Shown piece after piece: positions 35,801 to 41,899 of a DNA stretch of 64,000 nt (positions are counted from its first letter, which is position 1; every line of letters begins with the position of its first letter). Under the pieces are notes generated by a model. It did not search any database. It was not told where the DNA came from and worked only from the letters and a program-made list of their open reading frames with translations. Both the position numbers and the translations under genes were made by a program. This DNA comes from Panopea generosa (Eukaryota > Mollusca > Bivalvia > Adapedonta > Hiatellidae). The stretch is from contig CM055895.1 of the NCBI GenBank assembly GCA_029582155.1, forward strand, positions 21,679,171 to 21,743,170, in the 5' to 3' direction.

Positions 35801-38124
35801 CTACCCAGAGAGACTAAAATTGCTAAAGTTGTCAATCTTGAGATTTAGACGACTGAGAGGAGATATGATCGAGGCATATAAAATGTTACATGGCATATAC
35901 GATCTTGAAGAATGGAGCTTTTTAAAGCTTTTAAAGGACATGGCAACAAGATCGAGTACCAGGGGTAACTCTATAAAATTATACCTGTAATGAACAAACA
36001 TATCATTAAGATATTGATTGATTTGATTGAATTTTTAGCGTCATTTTTATGCCATCTAGGGCTAACAGACGATCAGTTAACCTAACCACTGTTTCCTGGA
36101 ATCCTGGAAGGTTAACCAGTACTCAAACACTCACGACCCCTGGATTTAAAGTCAGACGAGCAAAGGACTAAGCTAATCACACCCGGCATCATTAAAATAA
36201 AACTCTGTTACAACAAGAACCCCAACCAGAGTATGAGTGGATAATCAATTTGCGCATATTTTATGATAATGCAGTGTCCAAGGACTGTTTAAAAGTACTG
36301 TGCAATATTTAACTATCAACTTAACAGTACATGTAATTATCACCTAATAGTTAACAAATTGGTGTTTTCCTCCTTTTTTTAATTAAAGAAATAAGTCAGA
36401 AGATGATAAATTCGGCCTCAAAAAAATATCGTAATAAATGCGATCATTGTCCATTAAATGTTTAGGTTGCAGGTTCTATACATATATAAAATGGTACAAC
36501 CTTGCATGAAATGAACAGTAAATATACTAAAAAAGAATTTTATCCACCCTTTCACCCTGTCACTGTAATATATATATGTACATTATGATTAACATCAAAC
36601 ACATGCAATGAAAAATTACTGAAATAAATGTGCATTTTTTAGCAACTCAACTCTACATTGATTTTCTGGCACGACAGACACCACAATTTGTAATAATATA
36701 AATTATTCAACTATAAATGATATTATTACAAGACATCACACCACTTCCTTGTGGCCAGGTTAAGATACAAAGTTGGATACAGGATTTCCACCTGGCTTAC
36801 AAAATATTTACTGCCAGTGTTAAGTGTTACTCTTAAATCTTCTGCCATTACTTAAGGAACATGGCCTACTAGTAAACCAGTAACACATTGTAACTTTAGT
36901 TACCGTTTTGCATCTGTTACTAGCTGAACTTTACTTTTGACTCAACAGGCACTTGTGGTCTCACTTTGAATGCATGATAGCATTTGACTACACTATTCTT
37001 CACATAGACTGTTTACGTAGCGTAAGTTGAGGTTCCATCATTTGTGAATAAAATTTTTTTTCACTTTCATTAAACATCTCAAGTGTCTTGTTCAACTGTT
37101 ACATAGTATTACTGTACATACTAGAGTAGACATAATTTACATGTGCTCATAGTTAGCAAGATGTCCATCAGAGACTGAATGATTCTATTGACGTCAAACA
37201 AAGACTAATCTTTGTCCTCATGAATATACAGATATACTGACATATATAGTCAAATAAAACATGAAAGCACTGTCTTTAGAAAACAAATTATTGGCAGGTG
37301 ACAGGCTATGGACGATAAGACAAATTATCACTTCATATGACATTGGTCAAAAGTGCCAAAATATTATAATAAGCTCCTTCTTCCAGCTTAATTGATATGT
37401 CACTGTAATGTCTTGAATATTTGGTTATGATAATATGGAGAAACAGATACATTAGTGTATCTTAATACCGTGAGTCACACGCATTCAAGTGAACATGTGT
37501 TGTGACAGCAGTGAATCAGTTATTTTAAGAAATCAACATAGCAATACATAAGAATCATGCTGATTACTAAGGCTAAATTATTTAGAATTACGCATAGGTC
37601 TAGTGTGTTTCCTGGCAGTTGACAAGTAAATTGTAATGCAAATCAAGTGTACATACTCTAATTTATGAAAAGAAGACTATCCAAAAGACGTGTCTTAATT
37701 TCTTACAATGTCATATAAATGTAATGTGATGTACTTGCAAAGCTTGTAACATAACTAATTATGTATTATGTTGATGTGGCCTTGATGATAGCTGTCAAAA
37801 CAACAGATATCTGTGCATTGTTAAGACACTGTACATATCAAAATTATACGGTTTGTTTATCGACTCATGAGTACATGTTGATCAGCTTTGTTTTACTGCA
37901 ATAACTTCTTATGAATGTTATATCAAACGCTACTATTTTATATACCATGCCGACGATAAATAAAAGTTATTTAATTTAATGTATTTACTTGATTTGACAT
38001 ACCCCACCCACAATAGTTCAAACCGAAACGAAACAAGTTTCAGCACGACTGTAAATACATCAACATAATTATTGACAAAGTACAAATCAATCGACTCCAA
38101 TAAATATTACTTACATTGTGCCAT
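17539..38124 (-). CDS. WDR90: WDR90 / POC16, 5' half (exons 1-18, 883 codons, partial)
   Basis: WDR90/POC16 is known as a centriole protein that binds the microtubule wall through an N-terminal CFAP20-like (DUF667) domain and supports the inner scaffold; the rest is WD40 propellers. Joined exons (minus strand, from the 5' end): 38115-38124, 35347-35438, 34783-35095, 33373-33543, 32373-32564, 30720-30982, 30395-30457, 29811-29879, 29349-29459, 28136-28281, 27521-27578, 27065-27183, 26327-26488, 23609-23733, 23031-23218, 19795-19959, 18437-18576, 17539-17800. All junctions are GT-AG and phase-compatible with no stop, giving 883 residues. Residues about 4-200 are the CFAP20-like domain, about 260-370 a low-conservation linker, and about 370-883 WD40 repeats. 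The order matches vertebrate WDR90 throughout, from memory of that family. The vertebrate protein is roughly 1,750 residues, so about half is missing, to the left of the window. The start follows from the MAQ-LWQHP N terminus, which resembles the vertebrate start. Confidence 0.95.
17801..18436. other. WDR90 intron 17
   Basis: AT-rich intron. The only structure seen is a short tandem duplication of about 27 bp at about 18002-18057 (cacaaatcactatatttaaa repeated). Nothing else was recognised. Confidence 0.7.
18437..18576 (-). CDS. WDR90: WDR90 exon 17 (WD40)
   Basis: This exon encodes residues 750-795: LYDFSAPNECPCTISYHPSR, then FACGFESGIVRVFNV. It matches the LYDF and CGF.SG motifs of vertebrate WDR90. 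The donor is GTAAAA. Confidence 0.95.
18725..19210 (+). mobile_element. Core-repeat non-autonomous element, short copy (H1a)
   Basis: The copy starts with acaagaaatgtcactgttaa and the block cacatgccccccaaatgg. It holds about one 167-bp core unit (tgaccttgacctttgaggta) and ends in a gacggacggac stretch, then tatgccactc and an A-rich tail. The same two ends frame the 2.1-kb copy at 20461-22548. This layout resembles Helentron/pearl-type non-autonomous elements of bivalves, where the tandem core varies in number. It lies in WDR90 intron 16, antisense to the gene. Confidence 0.7.
19463..19672. mobile_element. MITE-like element, copy C
   Basis: Terminal inverted repeats are ataaattagttgctagatta at the left and gatgataatctagcaatcaa plus tttataatggcctt at the right. 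The interior is the reverse orientation of copy A (ccgccccctaatttttcatg). No coding capacity. It lies in WDR90 intron 16. Confidence 0.75.
19795..19959 (-). CDS. WDR90: WDR90 exon 16 (WD40)
   Basis: This exon encodes residues 695-749: GNLGMLDITSRGYTTMMRSH, then TGSIRSVAVDPYRKHIATVS and a canonical DDHTIRVWD end. It is phase 0 on both sides. The 3.1-kb intron before it contains the long core-repeat element. Confidence 0.96.
20053..20160. repeat. Two-copy tandem duplication, about 59 bp
   Basis: The segment caaaggattgctaca followed by tacatgta occurs twice about 59 bp apart, with a few substitutions, just upstream of WDR90 exon 16. Confidence 0.7.
20461..22548 (+). mobile_element. Core-repeat non-autonomous element, long copy (H1b)
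   Basis: The 5' end (acaagaaatgtcactgttaa) and the 3' end (gacggacgctgcgattacta, then a tatgccacc/ggtgggggcata hairpin) match copy 18725-19210. Between them lie about ten tandem core units with a period near 167 bp. Each unit holds tgacaaagttacaggcc, cacgaaatctcacacaaact, tgaccttgacctttgaggta and catgttatgttgatcatttg. Units on the left are diverged; those right of about 21400 are nearly uniform. Short open frames across it are by-products. It lies in the intron before exon 16. Confidence 0.8.
22549..23030. other. WDR90 intron 15, right part
   Basis: AT-rich intron sequence. I see no gene, RNA or repeat structure in it. Confidence 0.6.
23031..23218 (-). CDS. WDR90: WDR90 exon 15 (WD40)
   Basis: This exon encodes residues about 632-694: GPGIAINSMCINETFCVTGS, then DDGYLRLWPLDF and LEAEHEGPVTAVDFSSDG. 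The GPGIAI and RLWPLDF motifs are strongly conserved in WDR90. The donor is GTATGT. Confidence 0.96.
23405..23582 (-). mobile_element. tRNA-derived SINE relic (family L), copy 1
   Basis: Read on the minus strand, it opens with gccgagtggtctaaaaggcc, an A-box-like tRNA-Leu/Ser style head, then tctcaagatcacttaccatt and a short body. The same head pattern recurs at 26880-27010, 32625-32760 and 33107-33295. The B box is degraded. Confidence 0.5.
23609..23733 (-). CDS. WDR90: WDR90 exon 14
   Basis: This exon encodes residues about 590-631: YACSRSGHIFEIDIKKVSIH, then RRLLPNES and DKQTFKS. It matches the CSRSGHILEID and RRLLP motifs of vertebrate WDR90. A 46-bp minisatellite begins at its acceptor. 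Confidence 0.95.
23734..24295. repeat. 46-bp minisatellite abutting WDR90 exon 14
   Basis: About 12 tandem units of 46 bp (catacatagatgtaaatggt, then taatagcatactgtaaacaa acatca). The unit nearest the exon (catag/ctgtaattggaaaatagc) aligns with the others and contains the functional 3' splice site of exon 14. In the other units the AG is replaced (tacatc on the minus strand). Units become more diverged toward 24240. Confidence 0.85.
24296..25985. other. WDR90 intron 13, left part
   Basis: AT-rich intron DNA. Two short hairpins were noticed (for example ccacaaatttttgggg near 25880). No gene or named repeat was recognised. Confidence 0.55.
25990..26139. mobile_element. MITE-like element, copy B (left end decayed)
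   Basis: The interior ttcatgccaccctgaccctt and the right end ggatggaaatctaacaatta plus atttataatggcctta match copies C and D. The left terminal repeat is not recognisable. WDR90 intron 13. Confidence 0.6.
26327..26488 (-). CDS. WDR90: WDR90 exon 13 (WD40)
   Basis: This exon encodes residues about 536-589: MVSCGRDNVRLWRVKEGSLR, then APVNLGEYHTMEFTDVGFE. The donor is taken as GTATGC after GACTCGT, because only this site joins in frame to the YACSRSGHI of exon 14. Confidence 0.93.
26489..26879. other. WDR90 intron 12, left part
   Basis: AT-rich intron sequence. Nothing else was recognised. Confidence 0.55.
26880..27010 (-). mobile_element. tRNA-derived SINE relic (family L), copy 2
   Basis: The minus strand has gcagagtagtctggagcgtc, then caagattacttacctctcac, and ends with a ctttctccaccaatagtaaa block that is also present in the copy at 33107-33295 (cctccaccaataaaattg). 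Both promoter boxes are degraded. Confidence 0.5.
27065..27183 (-). CDS. WDR90: WDR90 exon 12 (WD40)
   Basis: This exon encodes residues about 497-535: LVVIWNTSKVSKSREVIVMA, then KAHTDVDIARMRVSAFDD. The AKAHTDxD motif is diagnostic for this blade of WDR90. The donor is GTGAGT. Confidence 0.94.
27184..27520. other. WDR90 intron 11
   Basis: Intron sequence. An incidental open frame on the plus strand has no recognisable similarity. Nothing else was seen. Confidence 0.55.
27521..27578 (-). CDS. WDR90: WDR90 exon 11 (WD40, 58 bp)
   Basis: This exon encodes SFSQKGDLLCGVGKDTHGKN, matching the LLCGVGKDHHGR motif of vertebrate WDR90. The phase 2 entry and phase 0 exit agree with the neighbouring exons. 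Confidence 0.94.
27655..28062 (-). mobile_element. Interspersed element family R, copy 1
   Basis: On the minus strand this begins with gaatgaatgaatgaggtttt and acagcttaccaacaaattgt, then aacaggaaggaag. It ends with aaaatgaacatggcattcat and tctattcttaccctgaa. It matches the complete copy at 42260-42693 along its whole length with moderate divergence. It fills most of WDR90 intron 10. Confidence 0.75.
28136..28281 (-). CDS. WDR90: WDR90 exon 10 (WD40)
   Basis: This exon encodes residues 429-476: VSCISMTGNSELLASGQ, then SVVRIWRMLSGECLALCKTH, a canonical WD40 blade. The acceptor is tttgcAG and the donor GTAGGA. The exon leaves in phase 2. Confidence 0.94.
28282..28759. other. WDR90 intron 9, left part with old duplication
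   Basis: Two diverged copies of a segment about 170 bp apart (near 28305 and 28475) share taagtRtcagccWYgac, then tgaccttgaMa and tgatagttact-like ends. No other feature was recognised. Confidence 0.45.
28760..29348 (-). repeat. 36-bp minisatellite made of copies of the exon 9 donor junction
   Basis: About 16 tandem units of 36 bp follow exon 9 in intron 9. On the minus strand each reads ttcataggacatacagataa|g gtacagttatgtttc, with t/c variants (HTD versus HAD if read as protein). The first half equals the last 7 codons of exon 9 (FIGHTDK) and the second half the first intron bases, so each unit carries a potential GT donor in the same phase. The first intron unit has GTATAG, giving an in-frame TAG. 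Most later units have GTACAG and stay open for about 87 codons (28795-29058). One unit near 29236 has about 5 extra bases. Confidence 0.93.
29349..29459 (-). CDS. WDR90: WDR90 exon 9 (first WD40 blade, ends in GHTDK)
   Basis: This exon encodes residues 392-428: ALWSEDG, then LVYPCHAVIV, then RFFIGHTDK. The sequence is nearly the same as the vertebrate protein at these motifs. The exon end plus the first intron bases are repeated about 16 more times downstream (28760-29348). The native donor is GTATAG, a weak site. Confidence 0.95.
29460..29810. other. WDR90 intron 8
   Basis: Intron DNA with no recognised structure. Confidence 0.55.
29811..29879 (-). CDS. WDR90: WDR90 exon 8
   Basis: A 69-bp exon encodes LEPDPILQLKRIVGFGG, matching the PDPVLRLKGVIGFGG motif that opens the WD40 region of vertebrate WDR90. 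It is phase 0 on both sides, with donor GTGAGT. Confidence 0.93.
30268..30340 (+). mobile_element. Interspersed element family R, 5' fragment
   Basis: The sequence gaatgaatgagattttcatg then gcttaccaacacaaaacagt matches the first 60-70 bases of the complete R copy at 42260. The rest is absent. WDR90 intron 7. Confidence 0.5.
30395..30457 (-). CDS. WDR90: WDR90 exon 7 (small linker exon)
   Basis: A 63-bp exon encodes SRTAKIEGPAKLLPLNKPSF plus R. It is flanked by a ttttttttcAG acceptor and a GTAAGT donor and is phase 0 on both sides. It rests on splice sites and frame fit, since the linker is poorly conserved. Confidence 0.8.
30720..30982 (-). CDS. WDR90: WDR90 exon 6 (linker)
   Basis: This exon encodes residues about 260-347, a charged low-conservation linker (KESKASRRRP, then DDIDIEQDREGE). 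Two AGs are possible at the acceptor; the more upstream one (exon start 30982) is the only one that keeps the frame from exon 5 open. The donor is GTATTA. Confidence 0.85.
31081..31852 (+). mobile_element. Core-repeat non-autonomous element (H2)
   Basis: The ends are short inverted repeats: tgtcccttgc at the left, gcaggggaca at the right. The right end also forms a ctgctttttgcaaagcag hairpin. Inside are four tandem cores, each with cacaaattaaaggggcataa, of two alternating subtypes: one with actatagaacagcaaatg, one with ctacaacactgaaagtcata. It lies in WDR90 intron 5. It has no coding capacity; its architecture is like that of H1. Confidence 0.65.
31853..32372. other. WDR90 intron 5, right part
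   Basis: Intron DNA. A small inverted repeat (ccaaggtccgaacaccttgg, about 32072-32091) is the only structure noted. Confidence 0.5.
32373..32564 (-). CDS. WDR90: WDR90 exon 5
   Basis: This exon encodes residues about 196-259. The segment PRELNYPVMKGDRWHDLYD corresponds to the conserved post-domain motif of WDR90 (PREM..PVPKGESWHD in vertebrates). A Ser/Thr-rich tail leads into the linker. Confidence 0.93.
32625..32760 (+). mobile_element. tRNA-derived SINE relic (family L), copy 3
   Basis: The head is aagtggtctaagatgtcatc (A-box-like), with a B box ggttcaagtcc at 32680-32690 and a body gtacttggcagttactaaaa similar to the copy at 33107. WDR90 intron 4. Confidence 0.6.
33107..33295 (+). mobile_element. 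tRNA-derived SINE relic (family L), copy 4
   Basis: The head ggtctaaagtatcggctcaa is followed by a B-box-like gagttcaagtccc, a body aatgtgccagtcacttgcta and a 3' block cctccaccaataaaattg. WDR90 intron 4. Confidence 0.6.
33373..33543 (-). CDS. WDR90: WDR90 exon 4 (end of CFAP20-like domain)
   Basis: This exon encodes residues about 139-195, with TRWTILCLDFQYILSMYLNR and VRLCANMLVKNIFTSDILYE, which complete the CFAP20-like fold. The acceptor is attgcAG and the donor GTCAGT, a slightly unusual one. Confidence 0.95.
33544..34408. other. WDR90 intron 3, left part
   Basis: AT-rich intron. Two overlapping short open frames on the plus strand (33868-34159) have no recognisable similarity and no codon bias. 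Nothing else was seen. Confidence 0.5.
34409..34724 (+). mobile_element. tRNA-derived SINE with conserved body (family A), copy 1
   Basis: The head contains an intact A box (gtggtctagtgg, 34419-34430), an anticodon-arm-like tccgcctcgcatgcgga with a CGC (Ala) anticodon, and a perfect B box (ggttcgatccc, 34463-34473). The acceptor arms do not pair (ccgggtc has no partner at the 5' end), so this is a SINE head and not a tRNA gene. The body includes cggtgtcagtataatttgac and tgggtggggtatcataccat, and the tail is acaacaacaac. A second copy lies at 60650-60890. The body could belong to a conserved-domain SINE superfamily such as MetaSINE; I could not verify that. WDR90 intron 3. Confidence 0.85.
34783..35095 (-). 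CDS. WDR90: WDR90 exon 3 (core of CFAP20-like domain)
   Basis: This exon encodes residues 35-138. Hallmarks are YIQLPKTSSQSLGLTGRY, the HIDVATQDN segment and SFSNLFKEFKSTSTWLQFP, all strongly conserved in WDR90 and related to CFAP20. The acceptor is tttcAG and the donor GTAGTT. The exon ends in phase 1. Confidence 0.96.
35347..35438 (-). CDS. WDR90: WDR90 exon 2 (CFAP20-like domain start)
   Basis: This exon encodes residues about 4-34, including WQHPNVNVFKHF and the SSWKKS stretch. The acceptor is tttgcAG and the donor GTAAGA. It leaves phase 0 into the DKTIK of exon 3. Confidence 0.93.
35525..36040 (+). pseudogene. Non-LTR retrotransposon reverse-transcriptase C-terminal fragment
   Basis: Conceptual translation in shifting frames gives KDLGFHKDDKLTFHKHIS, then LYKAVVRTQLDYASSVWAPF, then (35709-35990) ENVQRRATKQLLGKKDLSYP and RRLRGDMIEAYKMLHGIYD. 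This is the typical end of the RT ORF in jockey/CR1-like non-LTR elements. At least two frameshifts, a stop and an internal deletion make it dead. It sits in WDR90 intron 1, antisense to the gene. The 3' end near 36030 (gattgatttgattgaat) may be the retrotransposon tail. Confidence 0.85.
36060..36200 (-). mobile_element. tRNA-derived SINE relic (Lys-like head)
   Basis: The minus strand reads gtgtgattagcttagtcctt, tctgactttaaatccagggg, then tcgtgagtgtttgagtactg. This resembles a tRNA head with a ctttaa anticodon loop and a decayed B box. Low to moderate confidence. Confidence 0.4.
36201..38114. other. WDR90 intron 1, right part
   Basis: About 1.9 kb of AT-rich DNA with no recognised gene, RNA or repeat. 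Confidence 0.55.
38115..38124 (-). CDS. WDR90: WDR90 exon 1 (start codon)
   Basis: Ten coding bases (ATG GCA CAA T) precede a strong GTAAGT donor. They splice in phase 1 to exon 2 to give MAQLWQHP, close to the start of vertebrate WDR90. The exon is far too short for ORF finding and is supported by the fit with exon 2. Confidence 0.85.
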
Positions 38125-38345
38125 GATAATTTAGCAATACAATACCGACACCACTCTTTGTTTCTGCTATTGTTAGATAAAAATGGCAATATCAGCACTG
38201 TTCAGTTTTGTTGTTTTGGTTTTGCCGCCATGTTGGATTTGCTGTCAATGCGCATCTTTGGGTCGCTCTAAAACGCCGACTTTCTTGCCTGGCACCAGCT
38301 CTGGGTTGGCCAAATTATGCTCAGGCATACGCTGGTGAGTCGGAA
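38125..38345 (-). promoter_or_regulatory. WDR90 promoter / 5' UTR region, possibly bidirectional
   Basis: This is the most GC- and CpG-rich stretch around the WDR90 start. On the minus strand it contains ccaacatggcggcaaaacc, close to the YY1-type aagATGGCGGC core that often marks TATA-less promoters. If transcribed, that motif also opens an 8-codon upstream ORF (MAAKPKQQN, then a stop). On the plus strand a 51-codon ORF ends at a strong ctg|gtgagt donor, so divergent transcription is possible. The transcription start is not determined. Confidence 0.5.
38183..38338 (+). CDS. Small divergent ORF, 51 codons (doubtful)
   Basis: The ORF begins ATG GCA ATA TCA, with a hydrophobic stretch (LFSFVVLVLPPCWICC) resembling a signal peptide, and ends TGG TGA. 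The stop overlaps a GTGAGT splice-donor consensus (38335-38340), so the ORF could be the first coding exon of a spliced divergent gene, or chance. No family is recognised and no second exon was found. Confidence 0.2.
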   Translation: MAISALFSFVVLVLPPCWICCQCASLGRSKTPTFLPGTSSGLAKLCSGIRW

Positions 38346-39574
38346 AATCAGTCAAGTCAATAACTTACTAATTTTCGACATTTTGGCTTAAAAGGTTATG
38401 TTTTAAGTAAAATTAAATTATTTGAATAACATACACCAAGATTTAGTTTGAAGTACGGACTACTCATTGGAAATAAGTTGTAATAAACTTTATGGGTTAT
38501 CTTGTGAAATATACAGTATATGTCTCAAAATTATCAATCAATATTTTAGCTAAGCTGAATACTTGATTTAAACAATGTTTTATTCAAGAACTGTACATAG
38601 TATATTACATAACATTTGAAATTCATAAATGACAAACAATCCTAAGAATTGGGATTTAGAAAAAAAGCTAATTAGCTTGTATGAATCTAGCTCATATGAA
38701 CAAGATGAAATATTAAATCTGTGATAGCTGATATATACTATATTAAATAGTTAACTAGTTTAATATATTATTTAAAATACGTGTTAATGCTTCTGTTATA
38801 ATGTATGTTAATGCCCTTGTTGTATCTTTGTATTTATGTCATATATATTATCACAAATAAATCAAATCAAATCAAAAGTGTATAAGCAAAGTCGTTTCCA
38901 GATCATTATTTTAGGTTTAAGGTTGACATGGGTAAAAAAAACATACAGGTATGCAATAATTACAATTTGTAAATAATTAATGAAATTGAATCATAGGAAG
39001 TAATCTAAAATGTGTAAGAAGACTGCAAGAAGCCAACTACTTTGCATCCACCCAATAAATTACAATAGTTTCTATGGACTTCTCGGTTTATCTACCAGTT
39101 GCTCCGGCACATTTGGTTTTCACTCAAAAGTCTTCCAGTGTCTTTGTATATACTTCAAAACTACGCAAGATCCCTCCATGAAGTCCTTAAGCAGTAGTTT
39201 AAGCAAAATGTAAAAGTTTAGACAGGAGCCTGTAGTATAGCACCATGTACTGCATGTCTTTGGTATATCATAGCATGTATGTATAAGCGTTTCTTTACCC
39301 TCGCGCTTAGCTCTGGGCTTTTTGGCAAGCAGGAACAGAAGAAACCGAAGCGGTCAAACAGACGATTAGCCCGACAATGTATGTATGATGATTAAAGATG
39401 TTTCCTGAAGACGATTCTCGTGTTAAATTGATTACGTAAATATGGAGGTTCCCATCAAAAGATGTTTCTTGGAGAAGTTGTATTACTGTAATAGCATGCC
39501 GATTCTTGTTAAATATCCAAAACGACCCTTTTTGACACCACCTTAAAAACATAAAATCGATGATAGGTTAAAAA
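38346..39574. other. Intergenic stretch
   Basis: AT-rich. At 38630-38880 the sequence ends in caaataaatcaaatcaaatc, which looks like the 3' end of a non-LTR retrotransposon but has no coding part. Short open frames at 39010-39213 (+) and 39307-39552 (-) have no recognisable similarity. Confidence 0.45.
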
Positions 39575-39598
39575 TCCCTCCATGTAAACGTGGAGGGA
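39575..39598. other. Strong hairpin
   Basis: Tccctccatg pairs with cgtggaggga around a TAAA loop: ten pairs, one of them a wobble. It is not the histone stem-loop consensus. The function is unknown. Confidence 0.5.
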
Positions 39599-39857
39599 CC
39601 ATGACCAACTTAGAAGGCTGGAGCTTGTCCAGGAGGCGTCCGCCCTGCTCGACAGCCGCTTGAAGAGTAATATATCATAGCTACTTTGAGGATAAAATAT
39701 GATTGATAACTCACTGAATTTCTATTACAGACTTTCCCATCTTTGTTGTTTGGACCATGACATCTATCATAATTACAAAGGAATGCTAATCAAATTTAGT
39801 GACATAGAGTCAAATGATATACAGAGTGAGACCCTAACAAGATGGCATAATTCACTT

Positions 39858-40425
39858 GAACAGGAAGTTTCAAGTTACTAACTTCTGTCGACTATGACTG
39901 ACCAACCTGTATCACCACATGAACTTCTGTCGACTATGCCTGATCAGACTGTATCACCACAAGAACAGGAAGTTTCAAGTTACCATCTTCTGTCGACTAT
40001 GCCTGACCAGCCTGTATCACCACAAGAACAGGAAGTTTCAAGTTACCAACTTCTGTCGACTATGCCTGACCAGCCTGTATCACCACATGAACAGGAAGTT
40101 TCAAGTTACCAACTTCTGTCGACTATGCCTGACCAGCCTGTATCACCACACGAACAGGAAGTTTTAAGTTACCAACTTCTGTCCACTATGCCTGACCAGC
40201 CTGTATCACCACAAGAACAGGAAGTTTTAAGTTACCAACTTCTGTCGACTATGCCTGACCAGCCTGTATCACCACATGAACAGGAAGTTTCAAGTTACTA
40301 ACTTCTGTTGACTATGCCTGACCAGCCTGTATCACCACATGAACAGGAAGTTTCAAGTTACTAACTTCTGTTGACTATGCCTGACCCACTGTATCACCAC
40401 ATGAACAAGGAATTTCTGAAGAGTT
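39858..40425 (+). repeat. 63-bp minisatellite with a 21-residue reading frame
   Basis: Repeats of gaacaggaagtttcaagtta, c/taacttctgtcgactatgcc and tgaccagcctgtatcaccac begin at 39858, 39963, 40026, 40089, 40152, 40215, 40278, 40341 and 40403. The period is 63 bp (21 codons), except that the first interval contains a shorter unit and the last is 62 bp. The middle units read EQEVSSYQLLSTMPDQPVSP in one open frame (39894-40301). A CAA-to-TAA change stops the frame in the first unit and in two late ones, and a 1-bp loss shifts the last. It looks like a decayed coding repeat or a non-coding array with a chance frame. No gene is recognised around it. Confidence 0.85.
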
Positions 40426-40460
40426 GTTAAATTATGCAGACCCTGTCTGACCCCCGAAAG

Positions 40461-40535
40461 CATAATTCACATGTGCCTGGCCTAATTAAATCAGTTGGTA
40501 GCACATCCGGCTATTAATCCAGGAGTCCAGAATCG
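40461..40535 (+). mobile_element. tRNA-like SINE head relic
   Basis: The block aatcagttggtagcacatcc, then ggctattaatccaggagtcc and agaatcgaaactg resembles a decayed tRNA head with A-box-like and B-box-like parts. The stems do not pair well. Confidence 0.3.
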
Positions 40536-41899
40536 AAACTGTTTATGGAGTCATCAGTCAGTGGCGTATCTGACCCTAAAATGATGTGCAAGTCTATTAC
40601 GTTGTAGGGGGTAGGGGATGATTTTCAGGATGATTTCCTGTGTTCTGCGGGCTTTTCCAGGAGATATAATGATGCATTCGAAACAAAAATGAGCAAGACC
40701 AGGCATTGTGATGTGTAGGCAGCTATGCATTTGTTCAGCATAAAATTTTAATGTGTAGTTCGTCTGTTTTTTTTTTCATTTATCAAAATATGACTGACCA
40801 ATGTTGAGAAAAAGTTTTTTGAAAATTATCAAAATTAACCCTTTTGTATCAACCAATCAGAAGCTTTTTCAGAATCCCATTTTATTTTTTTGTCAAAGGT
40901 GTTTGGTATGTAAGATTCTTGCACTTAAAAAAAGTCATAATTATGTAATTTGGTTTGAACTGTTTTCAAAACGGTTCATAGGGGCTGTGATTTCTTGCGG
41001 CAGATAAGTATAGCAAAAGCTAGCATAGCATAAGCAATAAGACGCAACTGGTGTTAAAGTGCCAATATTTTACACTGAACAGGGATTTCTCTAAGAACAT
41101 ATCTATTATAAAACCAGTTGGAACTTCATTTTGTTTTTTTCTGCAATATTCTCGAGAAGTGGAACATTTTGTGTCTGCTTTTATGGAAACATTTAAGTAT
41201 TTATAAAAACCAAGATACCAAAATCTGTCATCCATTTTTTTAGTATAATAGATTTTATGACAGTTAATGTTTCTACAACAAAAGAGATTTTGATTAAATT
41301 TTGAATGAATGTCTTTACTAGTTGGAGATGCAGAACGGTAAATAAACAAAGTTTGTGTTAAAGTGAAATGACGTAGCATTCCAATTTTCTATTCTGCATT
41401 TCTGCGTTGAGAAGTATCAATGCAATTAATATAAATATTGTACAATTTTAAAACAGGGGTATCAGTGTTTACAAATAATCATACAAGTAATGTTTTATAA
41501 TTTTATTGGCAATTAAAACATTATTAGTATAAACAGTTATATATATACAACAAAAGAATATAAAATTAATTTTTTTTCACCGAACAAATTTACATTTAAA
41601 TATGGAGTTTATAAAATGTACCATTTCGGACACAAACAGGGTAAATAGATTAGGGACAAATCCTTTATTTTTAAGTTATAAATAGATGAACACATTAAAG
41701 ATATATTGCAAACTGATAGCATTCCATGCAGATATTAATAATAAATAAGACTAGAAACCATGTATACAAATACATCCACACCAACAATTCAGACAATAAT
41801 TTATGAGATAAGATATTCACAGGACAGGCAAATACTTACACATGCAAAATTCAATAAGAGCATGTCACATTTACATACAAGCACATAATTTAAACACAT
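40536..41899. other. Intergenic stretch
   Basis: AT-rich. Short open frames on both strands (40801-41007 +, 41020-41379 -) have no recognisable similarity and no flanking gene context. Nothing was recognised. Confidence 0.5.
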
